DNA from: an uncultured Schlesneria sp.
GTDB taxonomy: Bacteria; Planctomycetota; Planctomycetia; Planctomycetales; Planctomycetaceae
NCBI GenBank assembly: GCA_903899985.1
Contig: CAIULL010000269.1
Coordinates: forward strand, 1 to 46,540
Direction of reading: 5' to 3'
Length of the DNA stretch: 46,540 nucleotides
Every line of letters begins with the position of its first letter. Within the stretch, counting starts at the first letter, position 1. A program made the position numbers and the translations under genes. The notes below the pieces were generated by a model. It was given only the letters and a program-made list of their open reading frames with translations, had not been told where the DNA came from and searched no databases. Of the stretch, positions 35,874 to 45,016 are shown in pieces.

Positions 35874-36254
35874 ATGGCAAAAGTTAAAAAACGCAAGGTG
35901 CGACGCAACATCACTCGCGGCATCGCTCACATTCAAGCCACGTTCAACAATACGATCGTGACCATCACTGACGTGAATGGTGACGTCCTTTGTTGGGCTT
36001 CGGCGGGAACTGTCGGTTTCAAGGGAAGCCGTAAAAGTACTCCATTCGCAGCTCAACGGGCAGCAGAGACCTGTTCTGAGCGAGCAGCCAAGTTTGGCAT
36101 GAAGGAAATGGAAGTTCAGGTCAAGGGGCCTGGTTCCGGTCGCGAAAGCGCCATCACTGGTCTTCAGTCTTCCGGTGTGGTCGTACGATCGATTGAGGAC
36201 ATCACTCCAATTCCTCATAATGGATGTCGTCCTCGGAAGAAGCGACGAGTGTGA
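35874..36254 (+). CDS. rpsK: 30S ribosomal protein S11
   Basis: S11 lies on the 30S platform close to the Shine-Dalgarno helix. The 126-residue product starts [20 protein letters not shown], then has [20 protein letters not shown] and [20 protein letters not shown]. It ends with [17 protein letters not shown]. The rpsD (S4) gene often found next, between rpsK and rpoA, is not present. Confidence 0.97.
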   Translation: MAKVKKRKVRRNITRGIAHIQATFNNTIVTITDVNGDVLCWASAGTVGFKGSRKSTPFAAQRAAETCSERAAKFGMKEMEVQVKGPGSGRESAITGLQSSGVVVRSIEDITPIPHNGCRPRKKRRV

Positions 36255-36308
36255 TTTCTGATGATTGTGTTCGAGCGGTCAAATTTCGACGTTTGTAGGT
36301 GATGTTCA

Positions 36309-37328
36309 ATGAGAATTCGATGGCGCGGCCTTGAATTGCCGAATCGGGTCGTTACTGAGAAAGAGACCCTGACCAGCACATACGGCAAGTTTGTAATTGA
36401 GCCGTTTGAGCGAGGCTTTGGTGCGACAATTGGTAACAGCCTGCGAAGGATCCTCTTGTCGAGTCTTGAAGGGAGTGCGGTCACACGCATTAAGATTCAA
36501 GGCGTTCAACATGAATTTACGACGATTCCCGGCATCGTCGAAGACGTTACTGACATCTGTTTGAATCTGAAATCAGTTGTGGTGAAGAACCACGCATTGA
36601 TTCCGAAGACGTTACGAATTGAACGGCATGAACGCGGCGTCGTTACTGCTGGAGATATTATTGTTGATGATCAGGTTGAAGTCTTCAACAAGGACCTCGT
36701 AATCGCCACGATGACCGACGACGTGTCTCTCAACATCGAGATTTTGATCGAGAATGGTCGTGGATATTCTCCGGTGTCGGAGCAACCAGATCATCAAAAC
36801 GAAGTTGGTGTGATCCCGATCGATTCAATTTTCTCACCCATTACTCGGGTTAGATACAAGATTGAAGAGACACGCGTTGGACAACGTACCAACTACGATC
36901 GGTTAATCCTTGAAATTTGGACAAACGGAACGGTTGTACCAGAGATCGCACTTGTTGAATCCGCCAAGATTCTTCGGAAGCACCTCAATCCAATTATTAC
37001 GTATCGTGAACCAGGTCCTGAAACCTTCCCGGACAGCGGTTTGCGAAACATGCTGGAATCGACAGGCTATGCGCCGGTCGATCTGGAACTGGAAGAACGA
37101 CTTTCTCGAAGCTTGGCAGAATTGAATTTGTCCGTTCGGGCAACAAACTGTCTTGAATCAGAGGGAATCAACACTGTTCGAGATTTGGTTATTCGAACAG
37201 AAGATCAATTACTGCAGGTCAGAAATTTCGGCGATACAACTCTTCAGGAAGTTCGCGAACGCCTGACGTCGATTAACTTGCGACTTGGAATGAGACTGCC
37301 GCAATCGATGCAGCAGCGTGATCGTTAA
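36309..37328 (+). CDS. rpoA: DNA-directed RNA polymerase alpha subunit
   Basis: The alpha subunit forms the dimer on which RNA polymerase assembles; its C-terminal domain contacts UP elements and activators. The 339-residue product starts [20 protein letters not shown]. The N-terminal domain includes [20 protein letters not shown] and [20 protein letters not shown]. The C-terminal domain spans about residues 255-330, with [20 protein letters not shown] and [20 protein letters not shown]. The linker is of normal length. It lies between rpsK and rplQ. Confidence 0.98.
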   Translation: MRIRWRGLELPNRVVTEKETLTSTYGKFVIEPFERGFGATIGNSLRRILLSSLEGSAVTRIKIQGVQHEFTTIPGIVEDVTDICLNLKSVVVKNHALIPKTLRIERHERGVVTAGDIIVDDQVEVFNKDLVIATMTDDVSLNIEILIENGRGYSPVSEQPDHQNEVGVIPIDSIFSPITRVRYKIEETRVGQRTNYDRLILEIWTNGTVVPEIALVESAKILRKHLNPIITYREPGPETFPDSGLRNMLESTGYAPVDLELEERLSRSLAELNLSVRATNCLESEGINTVRDLVIRTEDQLLQVRNFGDTTLQEVRERLTSINLRLGMRLPQSMQQRDR

Positions 37329-37362
37329 GACATTGCGGATACACTGAGGATTTGGATAGATC

Positions 37363-37938
37363 ATGCGTCATCGCAAAAGTGGACGAAAACTTAATCGGAA
37401 TCAAAGTCACCGGACTTCGATGTTCCGCAATATGGCGACAAGCCTGATTTGTGTCAGCAAGCCGAACGCGGCAGACCCGAACACGCCTAAAGTCGCTGGT
37501 CGGATCATTACGACTGTGCCAAAGGCAAAAGAACTACGACCCGTGATCGAAAAGTTGATCACTCTAGGTAAGAAAGCTCTTGCTCATCAGGAAGCAGCAG
37601 TTCAGTTCGCGACCTCCGCGGAACGGGGTAGCGCCGATTGGGAACAATGGCGAAACTCTGATCGGTGGCAACAGTGGAACGCAGCGATTGCTCCTGCGGT
37701 TGCGCTCCGTCGTCGGGCGTTTGCCGCCTTGCGAAGCAAGGAAGCTGTTAACATTCTTTTCAACGAACTTGCTCCTCGCTTTCGCGAGCGGCAGGGTGGT
37801 TATACGAGAATCGTGCGATTGGCCGAGTTCCGATTGGGTGATGCCGGACGAAAGGCATTGATTGAATTCGTCGGCGAACATGATCGTAAGAAGCAACGCC
37901 GCGCCGCGCCAGCGGTGAAATCAATTGCGACGACATGA
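37363..37938 (+). CDS. rplQ: 50S ribosomal protein L17 with two inserts
   Basis: L17 is at the tunnel exit side of the 50S subunit. The core is clear: [20 protein letters not shown] at the start, [20 protein letters not shown], and [20 protein letters not shown]. The product has 191 residues against about 120-130 in many bacteria. The extra length comes from an insertion near residues 28-45 ([13 protein letters not shown]) and a larger one of about 40 residues near 70-112, with Trp-rich text ([16 protein letters not shown]). It ends the ribosomal superoperon and is followed by a strong terminator. Confidence 0.95.
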   Translation: MRHRKSGRKLNRNQSHRTSMFRNMATSLICVSKPNAADPNTPKVAGRIITTVPKAKELRPVIEKLITLGKKALAHQEAAVQFATSAERGSADWEQWRNSDRWQQWNAAIAPAVALRRRAFAALRSKEAVNILFNELAPRFRERQGGYTRIVRLAEFRLGDAGRKALIEFVGEHDRKKQRRAAPAVKSIATT

Positions 37939-37970
37939 CGCGTTGAAGATGCCAATTGTGATGTGACATG

Positions 37971-38014
37971 AAAAGCCTTCTTCAACTTGAGAGTTGAAGA
38001 AGGCTTTTTCTTTT
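37971..38014 (+). terminator. strong terminator at the end of the ribosomal superoperon
   Basis: A perfect 17-bp stem, AAAAGCCTTCTTCAACT (37971-37987) with its complement (37992-38008), closes a TGAG loop and continues into TCTTTTG. It sits about 30 bases after the L17 stop. The A/T-rich stem base gives U-runs in both directions, though only the plus strand has a gene ending here. Confidence 0.93.
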
Positions 38015-38050
38015 GAACACTGCGGACCTCTTTCCGTCAGAAAGATTCTT

Positions 38051-38974
38051 ATGTCGCTAATGGGTTTCGGGTCACTCTTTCAACTTGCCGACAAGCTGTC
38101 ATCTCCATTGCCGGTCGTCGCCGCAGGTGGCGCTGACCGTACGGTTCTTGAAGCATTGGCAATTGCACAACGGCGAGGGTGGGTAAAACCCATTTTGACC
38201 GGATCATTACCTGCTATTCGAGAATTGGCTCACGATCTTGACATTGATCTGGATGAATTTCGACTCATCGAAGCCGTTGATCCCGCTGCGGCTGCTGTCG
38301 CAGAGGTGAAAGCAGGCCGCGCTAGTCTGTTAATGAAAGGCCAAATCGCGACGCCTGAGCTGATGAAAGCGGTGCTCGCTCGCGAAATCGGATTGCGGAC
38401 AAATCACTGCATCTGCCAGGTTGTGCTGATGGAAATTAAGCGAGATTCGCGACGATTTCTGCTGTCTGATACGGGGATTACGATCCAGCCGACACTGGAT
38501 CAAAAGGCAGATATTTTGCGTAGTATGGTCAATGTCGCCGTCGCATTAAAAGAGGGATTCGACCACGACTTGCCTCGGATTGGAGTCATGTCGGCGACAG
38601 AGAAGCCAACGGAATCGATGCCCGACACTCTGGATGCCGTTGAGCTTTCACGACGCAATCAAGATGGTGAGTTAGGTGGCTGTATTGTTCAGGGGCCGCT
38701 CTCATTTGATCTTGCGTATGCAACGGATGCAGGCGAGAAAAAGCGGATGGAAGGCGCCGTTATCGGAGCCGCCGATGGGATGTTATTTCCAAATTTGTTG
38801 GCGGCGAACCTGACTGTCAAAGCAATCATGTATACAGCGGATTGCAGTTTCGGCGGTGTGCTCTGTGGTGCCGCTTGTCCGGTTGTCTTTATGTCGCGGG
38901 CTGATTCTACCGAAACTCGTCTTAATTCACTGGCACTGACATTGCGGATGCTGACGGCTTCATCGCAGGGCTAA
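38051..38974 (+). CDS. phosphate acetyl/butyryltransferase family enzyme
   Basis: The 307-residue product belongs to the PTA/PTB family, which exchanges CoA thioesters and acyl phosphates. The start at ATG 38051 is chosen; upstream in-frame sequence covers the terminator. The size and the sequences LPVVAAGGADRTVLEALAIA, SLLMKGQIATPELMKAVLAR, VMSATEKPTESMPDTLDAVE and GCIVQGPLSFDLAYATDAGE fit a phosphate butyryltransferase-type protein. The C-terminal part has ADGMLFPNLLAANLTVKAIM. No acyl kinase gene lies next to it. It ends by overlapping the convergent PQQ-type gene by four bases. The substrate (acetyl, propionyl or butyryl) cannot be told. Confidence 0.88.
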   Translation: MSLMGFGSLFQLADKLSSPLPVVAAGGADRTVLEALAIAQRRGWVKPILTGSLPAIRELAHDLDIDLDEFRLIEAVDPAAAAVAEVKAGRASLLMKGQIATPELMKAVLAREIGLRTNHCICQVVLMEIKRDSRRFLLSDTGITIQPTLDQKADILRSMVNVAVALKEGFDHDLPRIGVMSATEKPTESMPDTLDAVELSRRNQDGELGGCIVQGPLSFDLAYATDAGEKKRMEGAVIGAADGMLFPNLLAANLTVKAIMYTADCSFGGVLCGAACPVVFMSRADSTETRLNSLALTLRMLTASSQG

Positions 38975-41223
38975 CTTCCGACGATCAATTTCCACTTGAT
39001 GTAAATCACGCTGAACCAGAAGTAGGCCGAGAACGATATCGTCGTGACGACCAGGTCAGATACCAGCCAATATCGATGTTTTTTCGTTAAGTACCGAGAT
39101 GCAATGGCTACGACCGCGAATGCCGGAAGGAAGCCAGTGAGAAATGACCACTCAATGGCGTAGCCCAGGCTGCGGCAAAGATGGAAGTACAACGCACACG
39201 TGCCAATAAAAAGCAGTCCCACTGACCGAGAGAGCCATCGATAAGACCTTTTGTTATGACTTTGTTCCGTCAGTGTGATCACATTAATTGTCAGTTGGAA
39301 TGCGGCCCAAAGGACAAGAGGCCATAACAAGACGTATTCACTTTGTCGGCCGTTGATGACGGGGCTGCCGAACATTCCGACGATAATCGTCGTCAGCCAG
39401 AAGTTGAAACGACCTGTAATGATTGAACCTCGAGTCGGCAGGTTTGAAACGGCTGCAGCCAGGCTTGCAAAAACTATCCCCGCCAGGCTCCACTTGTACC
39501 ACGCCAGGAACTCGATCCAGTCAGGAGCGGTCGCGGGGTATTCTCGTTCGCCACCGACCAGCCGCTTTGCATCGAGCGCATGAACACGGGGAATTGTTTG
39601 AACTGAATGGGCGGCGTGTTTTGCGTCGTATGGAGCTTGGCCGATGTAAAGACACGCGGCTCGAGTTTGAGTTCGTAAATAGACACAGCCGTGATGCAGT
39701 GTCGGATAGGTCCAGCAAATCTCGTCCTGGAAGACTTGAGTTCGAGCGAGTTCGGTATATTCGTCCGACCCCGATCTCGCAAGAATCAATTCTCCGCTGT
39801 CTGTAAAGAGGATGAGTTTATGGTCAGCTGCGATAATATTGGCCTGACCGACTTTGTTCGTTGACCAGATGATGCGACCGGTCTCAAAGTCCAGACAACG
39901 GAATTCCCCGCGAGACGGACGATTTAATCGAGATTGAGGGTCTTTCAGATCGAAGCCATAGACGCGGCCGTCAACGAGGACACTGGAGGCGACATCGTTA
40001 GAGAATTTCAGTGTTTCCCAGGCGACGACGGGAGTACCCAGCTGATCATGGTCCGAATCGGCTGCGTTGTCCGTCGAGAGTTCTCTTGCAGTTTTCTGAA
40101 CGACAGGTGCTCGATCCGCTTCAACAAGCCGATAGCATTTAGCTCCTGCTTTGAAGGGTGATGCGACAAACAGGAACGGTTCCTTGTAGATTGGGGCGGC
40201 GGAATGTTCGTCGTATCCCTGCGAGAATTCGATTTCCCATTGCTGTTTTCCCGTGGCGACGTCGAAGAGAGCGATCGAGTTCTCAAGCGGTGTCACAACG
40301 AGTGAGCGACCGTGCCAATCGATTGGTAGTGGAGTCGCATAACTCGCCGATGATTCACCCGAGGCCCAGATCGTAGAACCATCGCGAGGATCGATTGCAA
40401 CAACACTGGCATCCTGTCCGCCGACGGGGACGATGAGCCGGCCATCGATGATCACGGGAGACGATGCATAACCGAAATCAGTTCCGAGTCCTCGGTATTT
40501 CTTTTTCGGATTACAGGACCATACCTGCTTTCCATTGCCAGCAATCACACACGAAATCATTCCATCAGGAGCAGCAAAATAGAGGCGGCCATTGTGCCAT
40601 GTGGGTGTGCTGCGTGGACCAGGGTAGAGGCCACCTCCGTCATACGGCCAGCCGTAATGATGAGTCCAAACGGTATCACCCGTCGCTGAATCAAGGCACA
40701 CAACGGATTGCTGATACAGGTTCTGCGTCTGAGTGAAGACGCGATTTCCAACGGCGGTAAAGCTCGAATAGCCTTGTCCCAACTCCTTCATCCAGACAAG
40801 TGGTGGCCCCCCTTCGGGCCATGAATCAGCCAATCCTGTTTCTGCGGATATCGAATCGAACGTCGGTCCTCGCAGCTGTGGCCAGAATGTCTGATTGAGC
40901 TGAGACGTTTCCAGATTTCCTTCCAATGGGGACGATGAGCCATGGCGAGGATCGGTAGAAGATGGTGTGAGGTATTTCCAACACAAGAACGTAAGCAACA
41001 CCGCGAGAGCGATTGCCCAACCCCAATGGCGGCGACGTTCCAGAACGATTGGAATCAATTGCAACGACCTGTAAATAAAATGTTTCGGGCAGACTAAACC
41101 GCGATCAACGACAAGTCCAGCAGCTTCTCCCGATCGTGAGTTGCTCCCTAATAATACCACCGTCACGATGAAATCGTCAGACATTACGTCTTGACTTTGG
41201 TGTCCGTCGCCGACAAAATGCAT
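38971..41223 (-). CDS. PQQ-like beta-propeller protein with C-terminal membrane domain
   Basis: The longest frame gives 750 residues. A membrane helix (GWAIALAVLLTFLCWKYL) lies about residues 68-85; the real start may be closer to it, for example ATG 41184 or TTG near 41061. From about residue 110 to 530 there are PQQ-type propeller blades: QLRGPTFDSISAETGLADSW, VVCLDSATGDTVWTHHYGWP, VVAIDPRDGSTIWASGESSA and RCLDFETGRIIWSTNKVGQA. No dehydrogenase catalytic domain was recognised. The last ~190 residues hold six or so membrane helices, ending SFSAYFWFSVIYIKWKLIVGS. It is probably an envelope protein of unknown role; such fusions recur in planctomycetes. The stop overlaps that of the convergent phosphotransacylase. 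Confidence 0.82.
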   Translation of the reverse strand: MHFVGDGHQSQDVMSDDFIVTVVLLGSNSRSGEAAGLVVDRGLVCPKHFIYRSLQLIPIVLERRRHWGWAIALAVLLTFLCWKYLTPSSTDPRHGSSSPLEGNLETSQLNQTFWPQLRGPTFDSISAETGLADSWPEGGPPLVWMKELGQGYSSFTAVGNRVFTQTQNLYQQSVVCLDSATGDTVWTHHYGWPYDGGGLYPGPRSTPTWHNGRLYFAAPDGMISCVIAGNGKQVWSCNPKKKYRGLGTDFGYASSPVIIDGRLIVPVGGQDASVVAIDPRDGSTIWASGESSASYATPLPIDWHGRSLVVTPLENSIALFDVATGKQQWEIEFSQGYDEHSAAPIYKEPFLFVASPFKAGAKCYRLVEADRAPVVQKTARELSTDNAADSDHDQLGTPVVAWETLKFSNDVASSVLVDGRVYGFDLKDPQSRLNRPSRGEFRCLDFETGRIIWSTNKVGQANIIAADHKLILFTDSGELILARSGSDEYTELARTQVFQDEICWTYPTLHHGCVYLRTQTRAACLYIGQAPYDAKHAAHSVQTIPRVHALDAKRLVGGEREYPATAPDWIEFLAWYKWSLAGIVFASLAAAVSNLPTRGSIITGRFNFWLTTIIVGMFGSPVINGRQSEYVLLWPLVLWAAFQLTINVITLTEQSHNKRSYRWLSRSVGLLFIGTCALYFHLCRSLGYAIEWSFLTGFLPAFAVVAIASRYLTKKHRYWLVSDLVVTTISFSAYFWFSVIYIKWKLIVGS

Positions 41224-41387
41224 GACATCAGCCCGACCAGATTTCTCATTTCGATCATTTGCACTTCATGAAAATCACGTCGTTCGTCAGGCACAGATTT
41301 CGCCTCGAACAGACAGTCAAATCGCACCGCATAAAACGATTGCCCTTTTGGGCGGTCTCAAAACAGTTGTCAGACGAGGAGTTTCTA

Positions 41388-42428
41388 ATGAAGACGTCCC
41401 TGGGCTCGACAAAGCGGCGTGGATTCACGTGGGTTGAAGTGGTCGTTGTGATTGCGGTCATCGCGGTGTTGGTCGCCTTATTCCTTCCGGCAGTGGAGCA
41501 GGCCCGCGAAGCGGCTCGTCGTACCCAATGTAAAAACAATCTCAAACAAATCGGGCTGGCACTTTACAATTACCACGATACCCATCGTGTGTTTCCTCCC
41601 GGATTTGTGATGAACACTGATGGAGTCTATTTGGGTTGGGGCTGGGGAGTACAGATAACCCCGTATATTGATAGTGCACCAATCTATAACAATATATCGG
41701 GAATATTTAACGAGGGGCTGCAAGCGTTGCCCGAACTCAAAGATCTTGGTGTACGTTATCCCGTTTATTTTTGTCCGTCGAATATCGGCTCGTCGGTCCT
41801 TCCGCATGCGATCGTCTCCACAAGCCTCGTCGTAGATGGGGTCGTGACGCCGGGGACATTTGACTGGAGTCACCGTCTTGGTCGCTCGATGTATTTTGGG
41901 AATGCGGGGTATCTGCAGGATCATGCGGGAGGAATTCAGCACGACGCCAGCGGTGCGCCTCCTTTAACGGAGCCTCATCTCAATCGAGCAAGTCTTGGCA
42001 ACATCGGCACATCAGCCTCGATGGAGCATCATTACTGCGATCAGCAAAGTTTTCGCGGGATCTTCGGTCAGAACAGCCATGTGAAAATCGACGATATCAA
42101 AGATGGAACTTCCTGTGTCATCATGGTTGGCGAGCGAGTCAATCCTTTGAACGAGTCGGCCGGTTCGATTGGTCATGGAACATGGGTCGGTGTTCCTGAT
42201 TGCACGACACCCACAGGACTGGCGATGGTACTTGGCGATACGAGCGTCCGTTTGAATTCCGGAAAGCGATTGAACGCACAAACAACCGGTTTCGGAAGCC
42301 AGCACGTCGGCGGCGCTCATTTTCTTATGAGTGATGGTTCAGTTCGATTCTGCTCGAACAATATTGTTATCGGACTCTACCGCGATTTATCCACGATTGA
42401 CGATGGCCGAGAACTTTCCGATTTCTGA
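41388..42428 (+). CDS. DUF1559 prepilin-like protein
   Basis: The 346-residue product is a planctomycete DUF1559 protein with a type IV prepilin-like N-terminus: [20 protein letters not shown] after a basic leader (STKRR). Processing by a prepilin peptidase after Gly is expected. Then comes [20 protein letters not shown] with [20 protein letters not shown], the family signature. The C-terminal H-x9-DG motif is [12 protein letters not shown]. The start at ATG 41388 has GAGGAG upstream; the frame runs open from 41259 without family likeness. It is likely to be a pseudopilin-like surface or secretion component. The large paralogous family in these genomes has no settled function. Confidence 0.93.
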   Translation: MKTSLGSTKRRGFTWVEVVVVIAVIAVLVALFLPAVEQAREAARRTQCKNNLKQIGLALYNYHDTHRVFPPGFVMNTDGVYLGWGWGVQITPYIDSAPIYNNISGIFNEGLQALPELKDLGVRYPVYFCPSNIGSSVLPHAIVSTSLVVDGVVTPGTFDWSHRLGRSMYFGNAGYLQDHAGGIQHDASGAPPLTEPHLNRASLGNIGTSASMEHHYCDQQSFRGIFGQNSHVKIDDIKDGTSCVIMVGERVNPLNESAGSIGHGTWVGVPDCTTPTGLAMVLGDTSVRLNSGKRLNAQTTGFGSQHVGGAHFLMSDGSVRFCSNNIVIGLYRDLSTIDDGRELSDF

Positions 42429-42446
42429 CGTCACGGGTTTCTAAAG

Positions 42447-43286
42447 TTACTGAGGCTTTGCAAACTGCTTCCGAATAAGCGGTGTCAGGAATTTTGCCGT
42501 TTCGTCGCCGATCACGTGGTAACCGGCGAGGTTCGGGTGCCGGTCACCGAACCAGCCGGGTAGATGGCCGAAGTGAGCATCGAGTCGATTGTCGAGCACT
42601 TCCACCGTGCCCGGATTTCCAGGGACGACAAACGGCTTCACGAACTCGCGCCGATTCTCAGGAATCTTATCTAGTGGAAAACGGCGATAGTTCAGCATAT
42701 CCGGGCCGCGTTTGAGTTCGGCGGCGTATCGAGGGTAGAGGTCGAACAATAATACCTCATCGGCCTTTGCAACCTGTTCATTCAATTGGTTGAGTCGCAC
42801 CGATGTTGCTTCATCGCCGTACGGAATGACCGTTGTTACGACAATCGTTGCTTTCGGGTGATCGCTCTTAATTCGACCAATCAGTTCGTGATAGTCCTTC
42901 GGAAAGTTTTCTGCGAGATTTTCCCGGTACGCATTGTCATTAAGTCCATAGCGAATCAGGACGTAATCGATCCCTGGCAGCTTTGACGCCACTTTCTCGT
43001 AACGGCCTGAATCCAACAGTCGACGAATGTATTCACCACTGAGACCCAGATTGATCACGTTCGTTGGCGGCAAATCTTTTTCAGCTGCTAGCAATTCACG
43101 AATCACATCTTCCAGATGCGGTCCCTTGGGGACATGCCGCCGAGGGACGCTTCCCTCTGTTGTGCTGTCGCCAAGCAATAAGATCTGGACCTTGCCATCA
43201 TGCTCGGCGTATGTGATTCCACCGCACAGAGTGATCAACAGGAACGCTGACGTTAAGAAAAAATAATTTTGTTGACGCATCGCCAC
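42447..43286 (-). CDS. secreted SGNH/GDSL hydrolase
   Basis: The product is a 279-residue esterase-like protein. A signal peptide covers about residues 1-27 (NYFFLTSAFLLITLCGGITYA); a second ATG two codons in is equally possible. Block I is ILLLGDSTTEGS, with the catalytic Ser. Block II Gly is in NLGLSGE, block III is YGLNDNAYRENL, and block V is DRHPNLAGYHVIG with the Asp-His pair. This set is complete for an SGNH hydrolase, probably acting on esters of sugars or polysaccharides in the periplasm. It converges on the DUF1559 gene with 18 bases between stops. Confidence 0.9.
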   Translation of the reverse strand: MAMRQQNYFFLTSAFLLITLCGGITYAEHDGKVQILLLGDSTTEGSVPRRHVPKGPHLEDVIRELLAAEKDLPPTNVINLGLSGEYIRRLLDSGRYEKVASKLPGIDYVLIRYGLNDNAYRENLAENFPKDYHELIGRIKSDHPKATIVVTTVIPYGDEATSVRLNQLNEQVAKADEVLLFDLYPRYAAELKRGPDMLNYRRFPLDKIPENRREFVKPFVVPGNPGTVEVLDNRLDAHFGHLPGWFGDRHPNLAGYHVIGDETAKFLTPLIRKQFAKPQ

Positions 43287-43414
43287 TTCTCGCTTTTTGA
43301 GTTCAGGAGTCAGACGCTCATCGTCAACGTGCTGGTAAATGAAGCTTTGCCCCTCGTTGCTGAAATATCACTGATTGACTTCCGAGATTGCTTGTGCAGA
43401 AGCCCTTATAACCA

Positions 43415-43437
43415 CCCCTGTAGAGGGGAGGCGGGGT
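43415..43437. repeat. small GC-rich hairpin and repeat motif
   Basis: CCCCT-GTAG-AGGGG (43415-43428) is a 5-bp hairpin followed by AGGCGGGGT. The 13-mer GGGGAGGCGGGGT at 43425-43437 also occurs at 159-171, next to another CCCCGC/GCGGGG inverted pair. Two copies in one window may hint at a dispersed element or only GC-rich coincidence. Confidence 0.3.
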
Positions 43438-43448
43438 AAGTCATTTTT

Positions 43449-44918
43449 TCAATCAGCGATCAGCAAAAGCATGGTGCTTGTGCCGGCATTAACCAGTGCG
43501 TGAGCGATGATCGATGGTATTATCGTACCTCGCCATTCTCGCACGAGCGTAAAGACCATTGCCAGACTCATCAGGATCGGAATTCCGAAAAGTCCTTGCG
43601 GATGGATCACGGCAAACACAAAACTATTGATCAACATGGCGAAAATGACACAGCCTGCGTACCCAAGTTTCGAATCCGCATCACGCAAATGACGATAGAG
43701 GACACCGCGAAACATGATCTCTTCCGGGACGCTTGCGAAGACTGCCACCAACAGCAATTGCAGGCGAACCGTCCAGTTACCCCGCAAGATCGGTTCAACA
43801 ATGGGATGAATCGGCGAGGCCGACGCATCACCGTCGCCTGTCAATGCGTTTGCCGCAGCCATCATGAGTAGCGTGATCACCATCGCCACACCGACAACGG
43901 GCAACGCACTGAGATAGCCGCCGATACCAACGAAGGGAATCGACCAGGCATCGCGTCCGAATGACAGCCCGACGTCCTGACGCACATCCGACCAACTGAT
44001 GCCACGAAACACGGGCCAGGCGAGTGCAGCAAGGCCGCCGATCTGCGGGATGAGAACCCAGACGAGTCCCCATTTCGGCAAGGGAAGGATGACGACGGCA
44101 TAGTTGAGAGCCACAAACAAGACCATCCAGACCGCAAACGTCTCGGCGTAGATCGCTCCGTTTCCTTGAAGCGTTCTGATTCCGCTTTTCAGTCGTCCGG
44201 TTGCGGCAAAGATCCAGAAGACGAGTTGCAGAACAGCACCGCACATCATTGCGATGAATGCCAAGCCAGAAATTCCCAGCATGACAAATAACGTTCGACG
44301 AGAATGGTCCAGCAAGCGGCCTCGGCCCTCGCCATCAGGAGTTCCCAACGGGACGAGAGCCAGTTGGCCGACCCAACCCAGTCTTTCAATCAGCAATTGA
44401 CTGCCCGTTCGCCACTCCTCGTCGGTCATCGCGTCTTTGATTGCGGTCTTCTCAATCAACGCGGATTGGATTCGCTGAAGAAACTGACTGGTTTCGCGAT
44501 CGCGATCGTTGGCCTTCACGGAACCATCTTTGAATTTCGCCTCAAGATCAGTGAGTGATTTCAAGGCCTGTTCGGGGCCGATGAGTTCCCCCGTCAACAC
44601 GGCGCCGATCATCCGTTGCCTTGCTGACCCCTTGCCAAACATCAATTCAATTTCTTTTTGACGCTGATCTTTTTCCTGCGGTGAAATTGACGAAGCGCCA
44701 ACGAGATACCTGGCCTGTATCTCGAACAGAATTGCTGAGGGGTCGCTATCGGACTGGTTCTCGGCCCCCAAATGGTTAAACAGCATCAACCCGATCACGA
44801 GGATCACAACCAGCCACGCCAGCCAGGCAAAGCCGCGCGGAGAGCGTGACACATTGGGGTCGATCACGTCAAATCCCGGTTCAGTTCCTTGCGGCAATTC
44901 GAACGATGGAGAATCCAT
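43449..44918 (-). CDS. CPBP-family intramembrane metalloprotease
   Basis: The 489-residue membrane protein has a C-terminal CPBP (CAAX protease/bacteriocin-processing) domain: VPEEIMFRGVLYRHLRD with the EExxxR motif near residue 395, then FVFAVIHPQG with the His of the second motif, and IIAHALVNAGTS with the third. The N-terminal half has one helix (FAWLAWLVVILVIGLMLFNHL), a long charged region of about 140 residues with no recognised fold, and several more helices. The substrate is unknown. It lies between dnaB and the SGNH hydrolase on the same strand, but gaps of about 100 and 160 bases make a shared function uncertain. Confidence 0.88.
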   Translation of the reverse strand: MDSPSFELPQGTEPGFDVIDPNVSRSPRGFAWLAWLVVILVIGLMLFNHLGAENQSDSDPSAILFEIQARYLVGASSISPQEKDQRQKEIELMFGKGSARQRMIGAVLTGELIGPEQALKSLTDLEAKFKDGSVKANDRDRETSQFLQRIQSALIEKTAIKDAMTDEEWRTGSQLLIERLGWVGQLALVPLGTPDGEGRGRLLDHSRRTLFVMLGISGLAFIAMMCGAVLQLVFWIFAATGRLKSGIRTLQGNGAIYAETFAVWMVLFVALNYAVVILPLPKWGLVWVLIPQIGGLAALAWPVFRGISWSDVRQDVGLSFGRDAWSIPFVGIGGYLSALPVVGVAMVITLLMMAAANALTGDGDASASPIHPIVEPILRGNWTVRLQLLLVAVFASVPEEIMFRGVLYRHLRDADSKLGYAGCVIFAMLINSFVFAVIHPQGLFGIPILMSLAMVFTLVREWRGTIIPSIIAHALVNAGTSTMLLLIAD

Positions 44919-45016
44919 TAATATCCCAAATGATGAAATTTCAAACCGATCTGATGGAACCGCAACCCGTGCGACACTCTCTTTGCGGACATCGTTGAAT
45001 GCATTGGGATTAACGT

